Positions 46,901 to 57,757 of a stretch of 64,000 bases of DNA are shown piece after piece. This DNA comes from Cryptomeria japonica. Taxonomy: Eukaryota; Streptophyta; Pinopsida; Cupressales; Cupressaceae. The translations under genes were made by a program, and so were the position numbers. Location of the stretch: the NCBI RefSeq assembly GCF_030272615.1, contig NC_081405.1, forward strand, positions 155,856,454 through 155,920,453, written 5' to 3'. Position 1 is the first letter of the stretch. Every line of letters starts with the position of its first letter. The notes under the pieces were generated by a model. It was not told the DNA's origin, searched no databases, and saw only the letters and a list, made by a program, of their open reading frames with translations.

Positions 46901-47681
46901 GGGAATAGGTTAATTGGGTGGACTCATTTTTGACTCATAGACGAATGTTGGTTAGATAGAATGATAGCTCAAACTAATGATAGGATAGTTTTTTTTGACT
47001 AAGCTTCACATGCTGCTGCCTCTAGTTACTTCCACTGACAATGGGCGTACCTTTGGGAGTTGAGATTGTGTGAGTCCAGCCTCATCTTTTTTGGGATTGT
47101 GCTTCACTCACAAGGCAGGATCGAGATGTCAAGTCTCTTTGGGGATATGAGAGCTTGGTGGCATGGCATTTGGAGAGCCGTAGATCAAAGAGGAACGACA
47201 GATTTCAAGGACGTTTGTGGGAGAATGGCCACATCCATGACGGCCAGGTGTATGAAGTGATTTTCGGTGCAATTGCATAGGCATTCGGGAACAATTTTGG
47301 GGGTATTAGATTCGGCTGATTTTGGATCGCTCTAGGGAAATATCTTCCCATCTCGGATGTTATTTATCATATCAGCTTGATGCCACTGTCTAGCATGTTG
47401 GTTAGTTTTTTCTATTTGGAGGCTAAAGGGAAGAAGGGTAAGATGAAGAAGATGTGGGGTTTGTTCAAGAAAGGGTTTAATTTGAACATTATGGAGGAGT
47501 TTCAGGCTTTCCTTGAAGCTAATGTGGATTTGTTTTATTCTTTGCCAATAGCTAGGATTTATGTAGTCAATGCAAGGATTAGATTTTTCTTGCACAAATA
47601 TCTGTAATGAACTCCATGTAATTTGGTTTTTCAGTTTAATATAGGGAGCCACCTCCTCTGGTAGCACTTACCTCAAATAAT
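46901..47681 (+). other. LINE 3' region
   Basis: After RNase H there is about 780 bp without a recognised domain. An open stretch at 47377-47607 is coding-like (Lys/Phe-rich) but unassigned. The sequence ends TAATATAGGGAGCCACCTCC ... CTCAAATAAT just before the microsatellite. Confidence 0.5.
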
Positions 47682-47910
47682 ATATGTTTTATGCACATAT
47701 ACCTATATACATGTATACAAGCACATATGTGTTTATATATGTATGTCTACACACACATACAAATATATCTATATATACATATCTATGCATATGTACATGT
47801 TCATGTGTGCATGTGTGTGTATATGCACATGTGTGTGTGTATATATGTGTACACACACAAAACACACATATTTGCCATCCCTATTTCCTAAATCCAGGGA
47901 AAACATATTG
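47682..47910. repeat. (TA/TG/CA)n microsatellite and right arm of the flanking inverted repeat
   Basis: 47682-47870 is an irregular TA/CA/TG microsatellite. 47873-47910 is the complement of the left arm at 33332-33370 (GCCATCCCTATTTCCTAAAT then CCAGGGAAAA). Confidence 0.75.
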
Positions 47911-48520
47911 TTTGTACACACATATTTTAGCATAGATATTTTATAATGAAAAAACCCTATATTCTATTGAGCTAAGAGCCTAAGAGTATGAACATCCAAT
48001 GTTTAAACATTAGAAAATCAAAATTTATTAAGTGATGGCTAGGAAACATTTCCTGGCAGTCCTTAATTATTGGAAATGGGGAAATAGGGGATGGAGGAGA
48101 GGAAGAATTGGGGCACTAAACGATTTCCTGATATTATAGTCATAGATATAAGCAGATTCTTATTTGTCTTTTATTATTCATACTAATTTTCTAAACAAAG
48201 GATTTCAGTTAGCCATCCCTCCTTTAGTACTGAATGATGGTGTTTCAACTGTCATTGGTTGAGAATGACTGTGTTTAATCAGCAAGGTGATTGCTTGAGA
48301 ATGACTGAGTTTTATCAGCAAGGTGCAGTAAATGCTGTTAGTTATGCATATGATGTAGATATATTTTTCTGTTTAGTTTCCAAAGAGACATATAGATATA
48401 GACTGCAATTTGGGACCTAAATCAGGCTATGATAGGCACATTGATGCTTCTTGTTTTCTTACACTTTCCATTTGTATATTTCTATGTTATGAATGATAGA
48501 ACACTGCAATGAAAAAGAAT
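47911..48520. other. Sirtuin intron sequence without recognised features
   Basis: AT-rich intronic sequence with a small direct repeat (GAATGACTGWGTTTWATCAGCAAGGTG, about 48263 and 48299). Confidence 0.5.
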
Positions 48521-48688
48521 AAAAAAACCAGTGTTCCACGGCCATTGGGGACGGGGACAAAGGGGGACGCAGGGACGGTCTTTGGGGACGGGGGGACAAA
48601 GGGAAAAAGTTTTGGGGACGGGTTTCGGGGACGGGGGGACTTGGGCTTGGAGGGAGGAAACGTGTTTCCGTGGAACACTGAAAAAAAC
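48521..48688. mobile_element. 152-bp hAT-type MITE with 8-bp duplication and G-rich interior
   Basis: The element (48529-48680) has perfect 13-bp inverted ends, CAGTGTTCCACGG and CCGTGGAACACTG. It is flanked by the identical 8-bp AAAAAAAC (48521-48528 and 48681-48688), the size expected of hAT insertions. The + strand interior is a run of GGGGACGG-type repeats with many G-tracts of four or more, able in principle to form G-quadruplexes. It is non-coding and lies in the 18-kb sirtuin intron. Confidence 0.9.
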
Positions 48689-49415
48689 ATATGAAAATTC
48701 AAAACTGCAAGAGAGATAAGGAAACTGCCTCTAAAACTTGACACTACACTCTTCATTAGCATAGATTCAGTAGATTTACAAAGATGATGATGTGTGCTGG
48801 CTGGGTAAGGCCAGGCACGTGCAAACATCTCCAGAATTGGGTATTGCAAAAATACACCTTAGCAGAACTTGCTTGCAGTCAATGAGGCTCTAAGGAACTG
48901 AAATCCATCTCAACTGGTGAAATTCACTTGAATTAGAGGCTCTAGTAAACTGGCTCAATTATACATACTGATAGTCACAATAAAAGTTAATTACAAGAGA
49001 AGAAATAATAACAGTGTGGTTCTCATCATTTGCTCCCCATTGATAGGAAACCGGTGCCAAATTGTACGTTAGATGAGGAAATATCTCTATAAAAGTTGAA
49101 TTGGAGGACCATTTGCCGTATATTGGCTGAAGGCCTTGGTGTTCAACAAGGTAAGTAGTGCTTTGCTTCTTGCAACTATTGTGATTCAAATGTCAAGTAA
49201 AAATATCTCTACCCAACGGTTGTAATCTAGAAAGGTTGCACTGAGATTAGTATAAACCAAGAAATCATCCATCATGGGTGGTATATTTCAGATCCAAGCT
49301 AGTACGTTCTCCCTTTGATTTGATGACTACATCATACCCACCACCAAGGCACCTAAACAAGATGAACATCATGCAATTGGAAAACATCATGTTGGTTGAG
49401 ACAAAGCCATTTGAT

Positions 49416-49633
49416 CCTACAATTGTACAGAAAATATTCACAAAAATTGAATTTGGGGCTATGCAATGAATTAGACTGAAGGATGATGTGCAGTGATGTA
49501 GGTATAACCAAAGTTGGAATGTTCCTACAAAATTGTACAGAAAATATTCACAAAAATTGAATTTGGGGCCAAGAAATGAATTAGACTGAAGGATAATGTG
49601 TAGTGATGTAGGTATAACCAAAGTTGGAATGTT
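49416..49633. repeat. 108-bp tandem duplication in the sirtuin intron
   Basis: Two ~95% identical copies start CCTACAA and end GTTGGAATGTT. Apart from this, 48689-51172 is intronic sequence in which I see no gene. Confidence 0.85.
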
Positions 49634-51172
49634 ACCGTCTCTTGTGAAAGAAATGCCCTCTTTGTTAGGCATTCAGATGGCAGTTTGCAGTTGCATATAG
49701 GAATTGAAATGCGTGATATATTTGTTCAAGATACAAGAGATGATAATGCTCATCTATTTTGATGCCAGGGAAAGGGAATTTTTAAATTCTTAAGTTGGCT
49801 TACAACATAAAATGAGATTTATGCTGTCTTATGTACCAACAACTGCACAAAAGTTTTTGACTACTTTTGTTTATTCTTGACACAAAAAGACTATTAAGTG
49901 AAAATGTTATTATAAATACCAATCCTAATATGGAGGAGATATTTAAAGCAAAAATAAGCTGTTTAACAAGAAAATGATCCTCATGTATATGATGAACCTC
50001 CAAGTAAGAAACTCAAATTTGAAGGCCAAGCCCAATCAATTGTAAAATTATACAAAGATTCTAAAAGTTAATATCTAAGACAATTCACTAATGAGGGACA
50101 AGATGTAAAAGAACTTGAAATTTGAAAATAATGTATGAAGAAGCAACACAAATAATGCATATGCCCAAGCTCTTATTTTGAGGTATAATGATAATTTGGT
50201 ATGTTTCTAGTATATGTGAAATGGGAATGGAGACATATTGAATCTGTTACGACACTCCAAATGCTTGGAAAGCAAATATATACCTTAAAGAGATGGTTAA
50301 TGTTGTTAGATGGTTCTGGAACAGAGAGCAAGTCGAAATGAAGCAATGGTGATGATAATAGATAATGATAAAAACATCAATGAGGTGGACATTATGATGA
50401 AAAAAATTCTTGAAAAGCTTGCAAGCAGGAAAATGTATTCAAATGGTGAAAATAGTTGTCAAAGATGAAATATCTTATTATCTACAGAAACAACATTTGA
50501 TTGATTTGAACTCCCACACCACCAGGATCAAATGGTAGATCAGCGCTTAATTTGATATATAAATTATATTTTATTTATACAAAATTTGATAAATATATTC
50601 AATTTAGGCAAATTTCTAAATGTTTCTACTAAATAATATTTGATAAATGTATAGAAATAAGAATTGTTAATGTTTTGGATAGCATGTATTGAATATTTAG
50701 ATTTATTTTTTCATAATATGTTAAAAATTAGCCAACTGGTAAAATGAGACCTAGAGGTTTTCCCTGTTAGAATTCAAGTCTCTGCTTAGCCAATTTTCTT
50801 CAATCTTACTGGCGAATGTTTTCACATGTTTTGGTATCTGCTTGGTGCTTTTGTAAATGTATAGTTTGTGGAACTGCGGACTAATACCATTTGCTTAAAT
50901 TAATTATGTAATAAAAAAGGGTTGTGTTTTCTTCTTAGTTTGACTCATGAATATCCTTTTGTTTTATCTTTCCTCATTCTTTAATTCTCACTTTGGAGCT
51001 CTGGCTTCTTTTCAAACTTGTTCAAATGGCATTTGACCTGATAATTATGTTCTTGCAGTTGTGTTGGCATTGTTTCACGTTCTTTCAATTTCTATCTGGT
51101 GTGCGCATACAAGGTTTTTTTGCACTCTTATTTGTACTTGTGGTTACTGAATTCTGAATTTCATGGTTACAG

Positions 51173-51218
51173 TCCTCATGGAGCTTATAGTTCTGGATTC
51201 AAGCCTATTACTCATCAA
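51173..51218 (+). CDS. SRT2: SRT2-type sirtuin, 46-nt exon
   Basis: Encodes (R)SPHGAYSSGFKPITHQ, the conserved segment after PDYR in plant SRT2 (RSPNGAYSSGFKPITHQ type). The acceptor is GGTTACAG at 51172 and the donor is CAA|GTAAGT, a perfect consensus. It enters in phase 2 and leaves in phase 0. The exon is a tiny island between an 18,146-bp and a 10,976-bp intron. Confidence 0.93.
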
Positions 51219-51895
51219 GTAAGTATGATGCACACAAGATAGCCTATTTCTTGGAAATTAGCTTATCAACAAATATTTTGTTTTGATTGTTTTGAAATAA
51301 TTCTCAGATGCGTTTACCAAATTTGTTCCTTTCATTTTTCATGATCTTGGCTAATTTTATTGTCCTAATCTATGAGTTTTTTCATTTCTAACTTTTACGT
51401 TAACCTGGATATGATACAGGTTACCCAATGAATAACATATAATTTAGGGGCATGGCTGCTCTCTATAGAATGGAGAATCCTCAGAGAAGACAGGGATGCA
51501 TATGAAAATTTCAAAATACTAATTGATTGTGAAATAGCATTCTTTGTCTTGAATGCATAGTAAGTGGTATTAGAATCACATTCTGGCAATATGAACGCCA
51601 CTTCCTTTCCACAATAGGAATGCTGTCCAATTTGAATAGTTGGGAAACAAAAATTTATATCTTTTTGTTTCACCTATATCTACAAACATGACCAATGTTC
51701 TTGTCCATTTGTAAAATTGGCATTCATGATCTTTCTCTAAGTTTATATTTTGTTCCTATCTGTACTTGTCCATCACCCTCTATTTTGTTGCATCTTTGTA
51801 GACATCCAACCTATGAGTGTGTGCATGGTGAAGAAAATTAAAGTAAAATATGTATTTGTTTTAGCAATTGTTGCCATAGCTTATATATACAAGAT
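51219..51895. other. Start of the 11-kb sirtuin intron, no features seen
   Basis: AT-rich intronic sequence up to the gypsy insertion. Confidence 0.5.
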
Positions 51896-51900
51896 TCCAT

Positions 51901-53804
51901 TGTAATGCCCCCTCTTTTGATCTGAGTCGAATTGGTGAGACCTGCATCCTATCTGTGTTTCCTGTAGGCTAAAGGGAGGTTTTGCAGGGGAATAATATAA
52001 TAATAATTTACTAAGTGTTCAAAAGTGTCTAATATTAAACAGGGACACTTTGTTGATGGATAGCTTCGGTCGGATCCTACAAAACCCGACTTTGCCATCA
52101 AATGTGTGAAGGGCCTTTTGGCCTTACACATTTAATTGTTCAACTTTTATACATTACCGACTTTCTTATTTAGAATGAAACGGTTTGTTAAATAAAAGAT
52201 AACTAATATATATTCTGCCACCTTGGAAGATGTATCCATTATATTATAACCAATTTACAATATAGATAAGGAGACATGATGGTTTATAAGAAGCCGACTA
52301 TTGGAATAATCGCGCTGTTTGGATGCACATTTAATACGGGTATAAGGTTCAGTTCACTTCTCACTTCCAAAGTAATTTCAAATATAGATAATTTCGAATA
52401 TAGCTAATTTCAACAGATCGGATTATCATCCTTCAGCAGTTTCGATATCATTCTTCAGCAGTTCGTGTTCTTCTTCTTCAGATCGACTCCTTGTGCAGCA
52501 GCGTGCTATCATCTTCAAGACATATAAATTGATATTGAAATCAGATTGATCTAGATAGATCATCTCTCAGCATTGATACTGCACTGTGAATTGTATACAG
52601 CAGTCTAGGAGAATCTATATCATCATATAGCTTCAAAGAGCGGAGCAGATTCATTGTAACAACATCTTGTCTATCAATATATATAAAAGAACTTCTTTGC
52701 TGGGTTTTTCACCTTCAAGAGGAAGGTTTTCCCAGGGTAAATTCTGTGCATTTGTGTTTGACTTACTGTCTACCTAATCTGATCATTAAAATTTAACACA
52801 CTTAGTTTACTATTATTACTTTAAGCGATAAATGGCGAATAAAAATCATAAAGTGAAAATATTGAATATTCAAATTAGAAAACCTAAAGGTAACTAATAA
52901 TTAAAAGGAAAAGGAAATGAGCATTCAGAATAAAATAAAAAAGTAATTTCTAGGGTTGCTGAAAAAAAAGAACAAAAGGAAAATACTGGTAAAAAAAGAT
53001 TCATTCTATCATTTGGCAATTTTCAGAAACCCTTGTGCAGAGCTTTGGTTCAGCATTTTCTGTGAGGACAGAAACCCTTTCAAATCTCAGAAATTGGAGG
53101 ACAAGAACCTTTCGGTTTTGTGGTTGGCTTCATTTAGAAGTCAAAGTGGGCTTACAAAAATTTCACTATTTCACAGGTATTTTATTCTCAAATAAATTCA
53201 TACACACCATTTGACAGGTATTATTATCTTCAATAAATCAGGCCGCACCATTTTAAGGCTGGCAGCCAAAATAAGAAGCATCAACCTACTGCCCATATTT
53301 AATTATGTTAGCAACAAATAAAACAAAAGCCAATGTAGCCTAGATCAATAAGGAGAATTGGAGGTTCATAGAATTCTTTTGTTTGAGTATTTTTTGGGGC
53401 CCAAGTTATTCCCAACACAGCCATCCGAAAAATGCTTTCAAAAAAGACAAAATTGGTGCAGCTATTTGGTGTTGACGTGGTATGCATACAACCTCATTTT
53501 GAAGCCTCCAACCTGTAAATACAGCCAAAAAGGTCCAAATCTAGCGATCCATTGGAAATCTAAATCAGGTTTTTATTTAATGTTATTTGAGCTTGACATA
53601 TATTATTAAAAAAATATTTGCAATGATATTTTGTGAATAATTTATTTGCAATCCTTAGTTTATTTTATTGTAATAAAAGTGCAAGCAATAGATTGTTTAT
53701 TTATTTATGGTTAAAAAAAGCAGAAGCAAAATCAGGCTGTTGGAAGCTAAAAACAAAATTAATTGTTGGGAATTGATGTCGAATTCAGAAAATGGAATAT
53801 TTTT
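51901..53804 (+). repeat. 5' LTR of the gypsy element, interrupted by a Copia solo LTR
   Basis: Starts TGTAATGCCCCCTC. Compared with the 3' LTR it contains the Copia insertion (52051-52798) and lacks about 350 bp that the 3' LTR has around 58580-58930. Shared blocks include CTTGTGCAGAGCTTTGGTTC (53032 region) and GCGATCCATTGGAAATCTAA (53544 region). Confidence 0.85.
52046..52803 (+). mobile_element. Copia-type solo LTR with CACTT duplication
   Basis: 748 bp (52051-52798), from TGTTGATGGATAGC to AAAATTTAACA, flanked by identical CACTT (52046-52050 and 52799-52803). It contains a TATA box (CAATATATATAAAAGAAC, near 52675) followed by GGGTTTTTCACCTTCAAGAG and AAGGTTTTCCCAGGG, typical near the end of plant Copia LTRs. 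No internal region is left, as after recombination between two LTRs. Confidence 0.88.
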
Positions 53805-53817
53805 GTGTTATCAGAGC

Positions 53818-55150
53818 ATTTTCCTGACAGCTGTGGGGAAAAATATCTTGTGAAAATTTTTCTGATCTGATTTCATGCTCGAAGGTGACAAGGAGTTGAA
53901 ATACTATCAGAGGGAAAGGGGGAAAGATCTGAATCAGCTGGAAATCATTGCAAGTCAGCAGGGCACAGAGGTACCCCGAAAAGATAAGGAAGTGATGGGT
54001 CAGCATAACAGGGATCCAAATGATGTCTGATTTAAGAGGCTTGGCCATGGACAGGAATAGTTGGTAGATATGATGACACAATTGGTCTCAACCATGCAAA
54101 ATAACAATATGTTGAGGGCACACAATGGTGAAGTCAGCTTGTTAGGAGTGAATGCTCACCAAGACACTAGAGGCCAATTATAGGTTCTACTTTGAGGTTT
54201 TTCAGCCTAGTTTCTTTAGCAGGGAAGAGGTAGTAGTGAGCCAGAAGTCCAGACTTCCATTGCTGATGCAGTTACGAGTAGTGTAGACTCCCTCCATCTG
54301 AAATTAAGGAGGCCATGAAACACGTATTATATGAGATTGAAGTTAAACAAGGGTGGATAGAGAGTAGAGACAAGGCACCAATCAAACCCACGAGATCCCA
54401 AACATGCATTGGGAAAGTTGACCCTCCTCACTTGATGGATCAAACAATTGTACTGCATGCTCTTGGACTAAAAAATTGGGCACATTTTTATCATTGAAAT
54501 TCCATGACAAAGGACGAGGCCATAAAAATCGCCACTTTTCATCTTGAGTGCATAGGAGTGGTGGTACCACGAGTTGATCACTTTGAGGCATTGTCACATT
54601 CACTCATATGTGGAGTTCAGTGACAAGTTAATCAAGAGATTTGATAGAATTGATAAAGAGATCCACTTTTGAGAGCTAGCTCAGCTTAGCTAGTCACATA
54701 GAGTTGATTCCTATGTGGCTGATTTTTAGGGACTGCCAGTTATGGTGGTCAATGTCGCAGATAGGAAGCTAGTGTTATTACTTATTGCGGGCTTAATTAA
54801 ACCCCCTAGAGGGTTAGAGCTTTCAATCCTACATCTTTATAGGAGGCCACAAAGAAGTTCTTGGATCTTGAAACTTTAGCTAACAGGGGCAGATTCCAGC
54901 CTACAGGATAGTAGAGATCAGCACCTCTTGAGCAATCGACATCAACACCTTATGGACAGCCAAGGACTTCCACATTTGGGCAGCAAAAGAAACCTCCCCA
55001 AACGAGTCAGCAGAACAAAGAGTAGCTTAAAACCACTAAGGAAGTGGAATCCAAGAACGAACTTTGGAGTAAGAAGCTTTGCTTTTCATGCAAAGAGCAT
55101 TGAGAACCATGCCATAGATGTCTCCCGAAGGGACAAGGTCATTACATAGA
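53818..55150 (+). pseudogene. Gypsy gag region, broken
   Basis: Coding traces in several frames. Near 55070-55140 the sequence reads KLCFSCKEH, stop, EPCHRC then GHYIEV, a zinc knuckle of the chromovirus gag type with its Trp codon mutated to a stop. Other gag sequence is too decayed to delimit. Confidence 0.6.
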
Positions 55151-55175
55151 GGTCATCTTTGAAGACAAGGATGAC

Positions 55176-55598
55176 ATGGAGGAGCTTGAGGTAGGACCAC
55201 AGGAGGAAGAGTTAGAGGCAGAGGTAGAATTTCTTGGAGAAGAGAAGACTACTAGTAGCACTTTAGCTGCATTATTAGGTGCACTCCAACACCACCCATT
55301 CCGAGTTCGTGTAGTGCTAAAGGGGCAAAAGGTAATATTGTTGATTTATAGTGGGGCAACCCATAACTTTATCAATGAGAGTTTGGTCAGACAAAGGGGG
55401 GTACATGCAAAGGAACTTCAAGGGTTTGATGTCACGATGGTAGATGGTAATACCATACCATGCACTAGGAGGGTCAAAGGATTAGATATCACACTAGGAT
55501 CATACAACATGTCTGGCGATTTCTTTCTGACTGGTATAGGAGAAACAAGCCCAGTGTTAGGGGTACCGTGGCTCCATTCCCTTGGTGAGATATCCTAA
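55176..55598 (+). pseudogene. Gypsy aspartic protease domain, active-site Asp lost
   Basis: A 140-codon open piece. The flap and core are recognisable: LIYSGATHNFINESLV, VTMVDGNTIPCTRRVKG, SPVLGVPWLHSLGEI. The catalytic D-S/T-G triad position reads Y-S-G, so the Asp codon has mutated. In an active element this enzyme would cut the Gag-Pol precursor. Confidence 0.8.
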
Positions 55599-55679
55599 AA
55601 TTTCAAAACCATGGAGCTGAAATAACATCATAATGGCAAGGAGGTTGTACTTCGAGGTATACCAACAGTAATCTTAAAG

Positions 55680-56490
55680 AGATTTAAGCAGTAGACCTTA
55701 TTTTGAAACGATTCCAAGTTTGAGTTTGGGATGACTGAAACTCTATACTAGGGACACATTATCAGTGCATAGGGAGTATAGGTGGTTCAGGAGAAGATTC
55801 AAGCTGTCAGAGTTTGGCCACCACCCACTTCGTTGACATAGTTGAGGGGTTTCTTGCAGCTTTGTTGGTATTATAGGAGGTTTTTGAAGGGATTTTCACA
55901 TCTTGCTACTTCATTGACATAATTGACTAAGAAGGTTCATTCAGATGGTCTAAAATAGCTTTAAGCCACATTTCAAAGACTCAAGGAAGTGATGAGTTCT
56001 TTGCCTAGTACTCACTGTCCTATATTTCTCTATCCTGTTTGTTTTTTAGTGCGATGCATTAGGAGAAGGAATAGGGGCTGTTTTGATACAGAAAGGGCAT
56101 CCCATTGCATTTGAGAGTCGAAAGTTAAGGGATTTAGAATGCAGGTTTTCTATTTGACAAGGAGATGTTGGTTATCATGCACGCATTAGCCAAATCTTAA
56201 CAATACTTAGTTGGTGGCATATTTGTGGTCAAGATAGATCACATTAGTTTTAGGTTTTTCCTCAACCAGAAGGACTTAAACAACACACAACAAAAATGGG
56301 TGAGCAAACTTCAAGCTTATGACTTTGATATAGAGTATGTGAAAGGCAAGAATAATGTGCTAGCTGATGCTTTATATAGGAAGCCTTATCTATGTAATAT
56401 AATTGAGATTACTGCTGATTGGAAGGCATTGATAATAGCCAAGTATGCAAAGAATAACTTCACGAATGAGATCCTTCAGAGCAGAATATA
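55680..56490 (+). pseudogene. Gypsy RT thumb and RNase H; RT palm deleted
   Basis: The sequence jumps from a KRFKQ-like RT linker (about 55685) to the FEFGMTETLY...GHIISA segment (55720-55770), which normally lies well after the YxDD palm. The palm with its catalytic Asp pair is therefore missing. After the thumb (LRGFLQLCWYYRRFLKGFSH) come RNase H traces (IAFESRKLRDLE near 56106) and a clear C-terminal piece (56225-56491: LNNTQQKWVSKLQAYDFDIE then YVKGKNNVLADALYRKP). Confidence 0.75.
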
Positions 56491-56499
56491 GTGTGATAG

Positions 56500-57757
56500 A
56501 TATAAGGTAGTAGATGATCTCATTCTCTAGAAGGACGAGATTTACTTAGTCCTTGAATCAAAATTTAAGAGTAAGGTCTTGAGATCTGTTGATGATACAT
56601 CCTTGGCTGGTCATCAAGGGCAGTACAAGACCTACAAGTAGGTTACGAACAAATTCTTTTGGAGGGGATTCAAAGGGAGAAGTCCTCCGATACATTAGGG
56701 AGTACATGACATGTCAACTAAAGATGATGGAGCATATTTTTCTCGCTGGTTTATTGCAGCTTTTTCGCATACCAAGACACATGTGGGAGAGTATTAGCAT
56801 TAATTTCATTATAGGACTTTTCAGGGTTCAAGGGTAGAGTTGTATATATATGTTGTGGTGGACAAACCCACAAAATATGCTTACTTTTTCACCATTCCCT
56901 CTAAGCATAAGGCTTTGTAGGTTGCTGATTTGTTCTTCAGGGAGGTTTTCATTCTATATGATTTGCCTAGGAACATCGTGAGTGACATGGACAAATGATT
57001 CCTCAATTGGTTGTGGCAGGAGCTCTTTCATTTGACAAGCACAAAATTGACTCCTAGTACCAGCTATCATCCACAGATAGATGAATATATAGAAATTGTT
57101 AACAAATGGATCATAGGGTACTTGAGGAACTATGTAGTAAGGCAGCAAACAACTTAAAGTGGCTTTACATAGGTGAGTATTGCTACAACACCACACATTA
57201 TATGTCCATCACTCCATTGACATGTCACTCTTACTTTTATGGACTTGGTTGTTGTTGACAATAGAGTGGTAGGGGCCCAAGACCAACAAAAATTGTGTGT
57301 GGACCAACACCATAAAGAGAATAGTTTTGAAATAGGTGATATGGTTTTCTTGAGGTGTCTTTTATCAAGAAGAGTGGAGCTGAGAAGCTCAAGCTCCATT
57401 TCTATGGGCCATACAAGATCATAGAGGATTATGAGGTGGTGAATGCTCTGAGTTATCAAAGCACCAAAGGATACACAATGTGTTACACTTATCATGCCTC
57501 AAGAGGGCATTGGGACATGTTAGACCTTCTACAAAGTTGCAGCCTTTGCATGATGAAGGCAAATTGATATTGGTACTTGAGATTGTTTTAGTTATTAGAG
57601 AGAATAGGTTAAGGAGCAGGATGAATAGGACAATCACAAATCATTTGGTGTGAAGGAAGGTTCTTGCTATTGAGGATGCCACTTGGGAGGGTGCAGAGAT
57701 CTTGGAGCACCCCAGGTTGCAATTGCCTAAGGGAAAGCAATTTTGGAAAGGGAAAAC
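56500..57757 (+). pseudogene. Gypsy integrase and chromodomain, broken
   Basis: Integrase traces include DDTSLAGHQGQYKTYK (N-terminal His), VVVDKPTKYAYFFTIP (first Asp region), LPRNIVSDMDK (second Asp) and TSYHPQIDEYIEIVNK (Glu region). The C-terminal module reads FEIGDMVFLRCL and GAEKLKLHFYGPYKI. The last coding piece, AIEDATWEGAEILEHPRLQ (57668-57724), is a chromodomain-like motif, which in chromoviruses guides insertion to marked chromatin. A purine-rich tract ends at the 3' LTR. Confidence 0.8.

Larger units (their letters stand above)
33784..47681 (+). mobile_element. L1-type LINE with ORF1 and ORF2, split by a 7.3-kb insertion
   Basis: In order: CA-rich leader, ORF1, endonuclease, (insertion 35805-43120), rest of endonuclease, reverse transcriptase, zinc-binding region, RNase H, and a 3' end near CTCAAATAAT (47671-47680). 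Without the insertion it would be about 6.6 kb, close to full length. Imperfect ~28-bp direct repeats (ATATGTTTTTATATACACAT at 33757 and ATATGTTTTATGCACATAT at 47682, both followed by ACCTATATA) may be its target duplication, though they lie in microsatellite-like DNA. It has many stops and is dead. Confidence 0.75.

Noticed and set aside
47684..47946. Three overlapping His/Tyr/Cys-rich ORFs
   Set aside because: Translations of a TA/CA microsatellite.
48487..48849. ORFs rich in Gly/Pro/Arg around 48.5-48.8 kb
   Set aside because: They are translations of the G-rich hAT MITE.
49265..49672. 135-codon ORF on the - strand
   Set aside because: It runs through a 108-bp tandem duplication, repeating the same residues twice, and matches no family I know.
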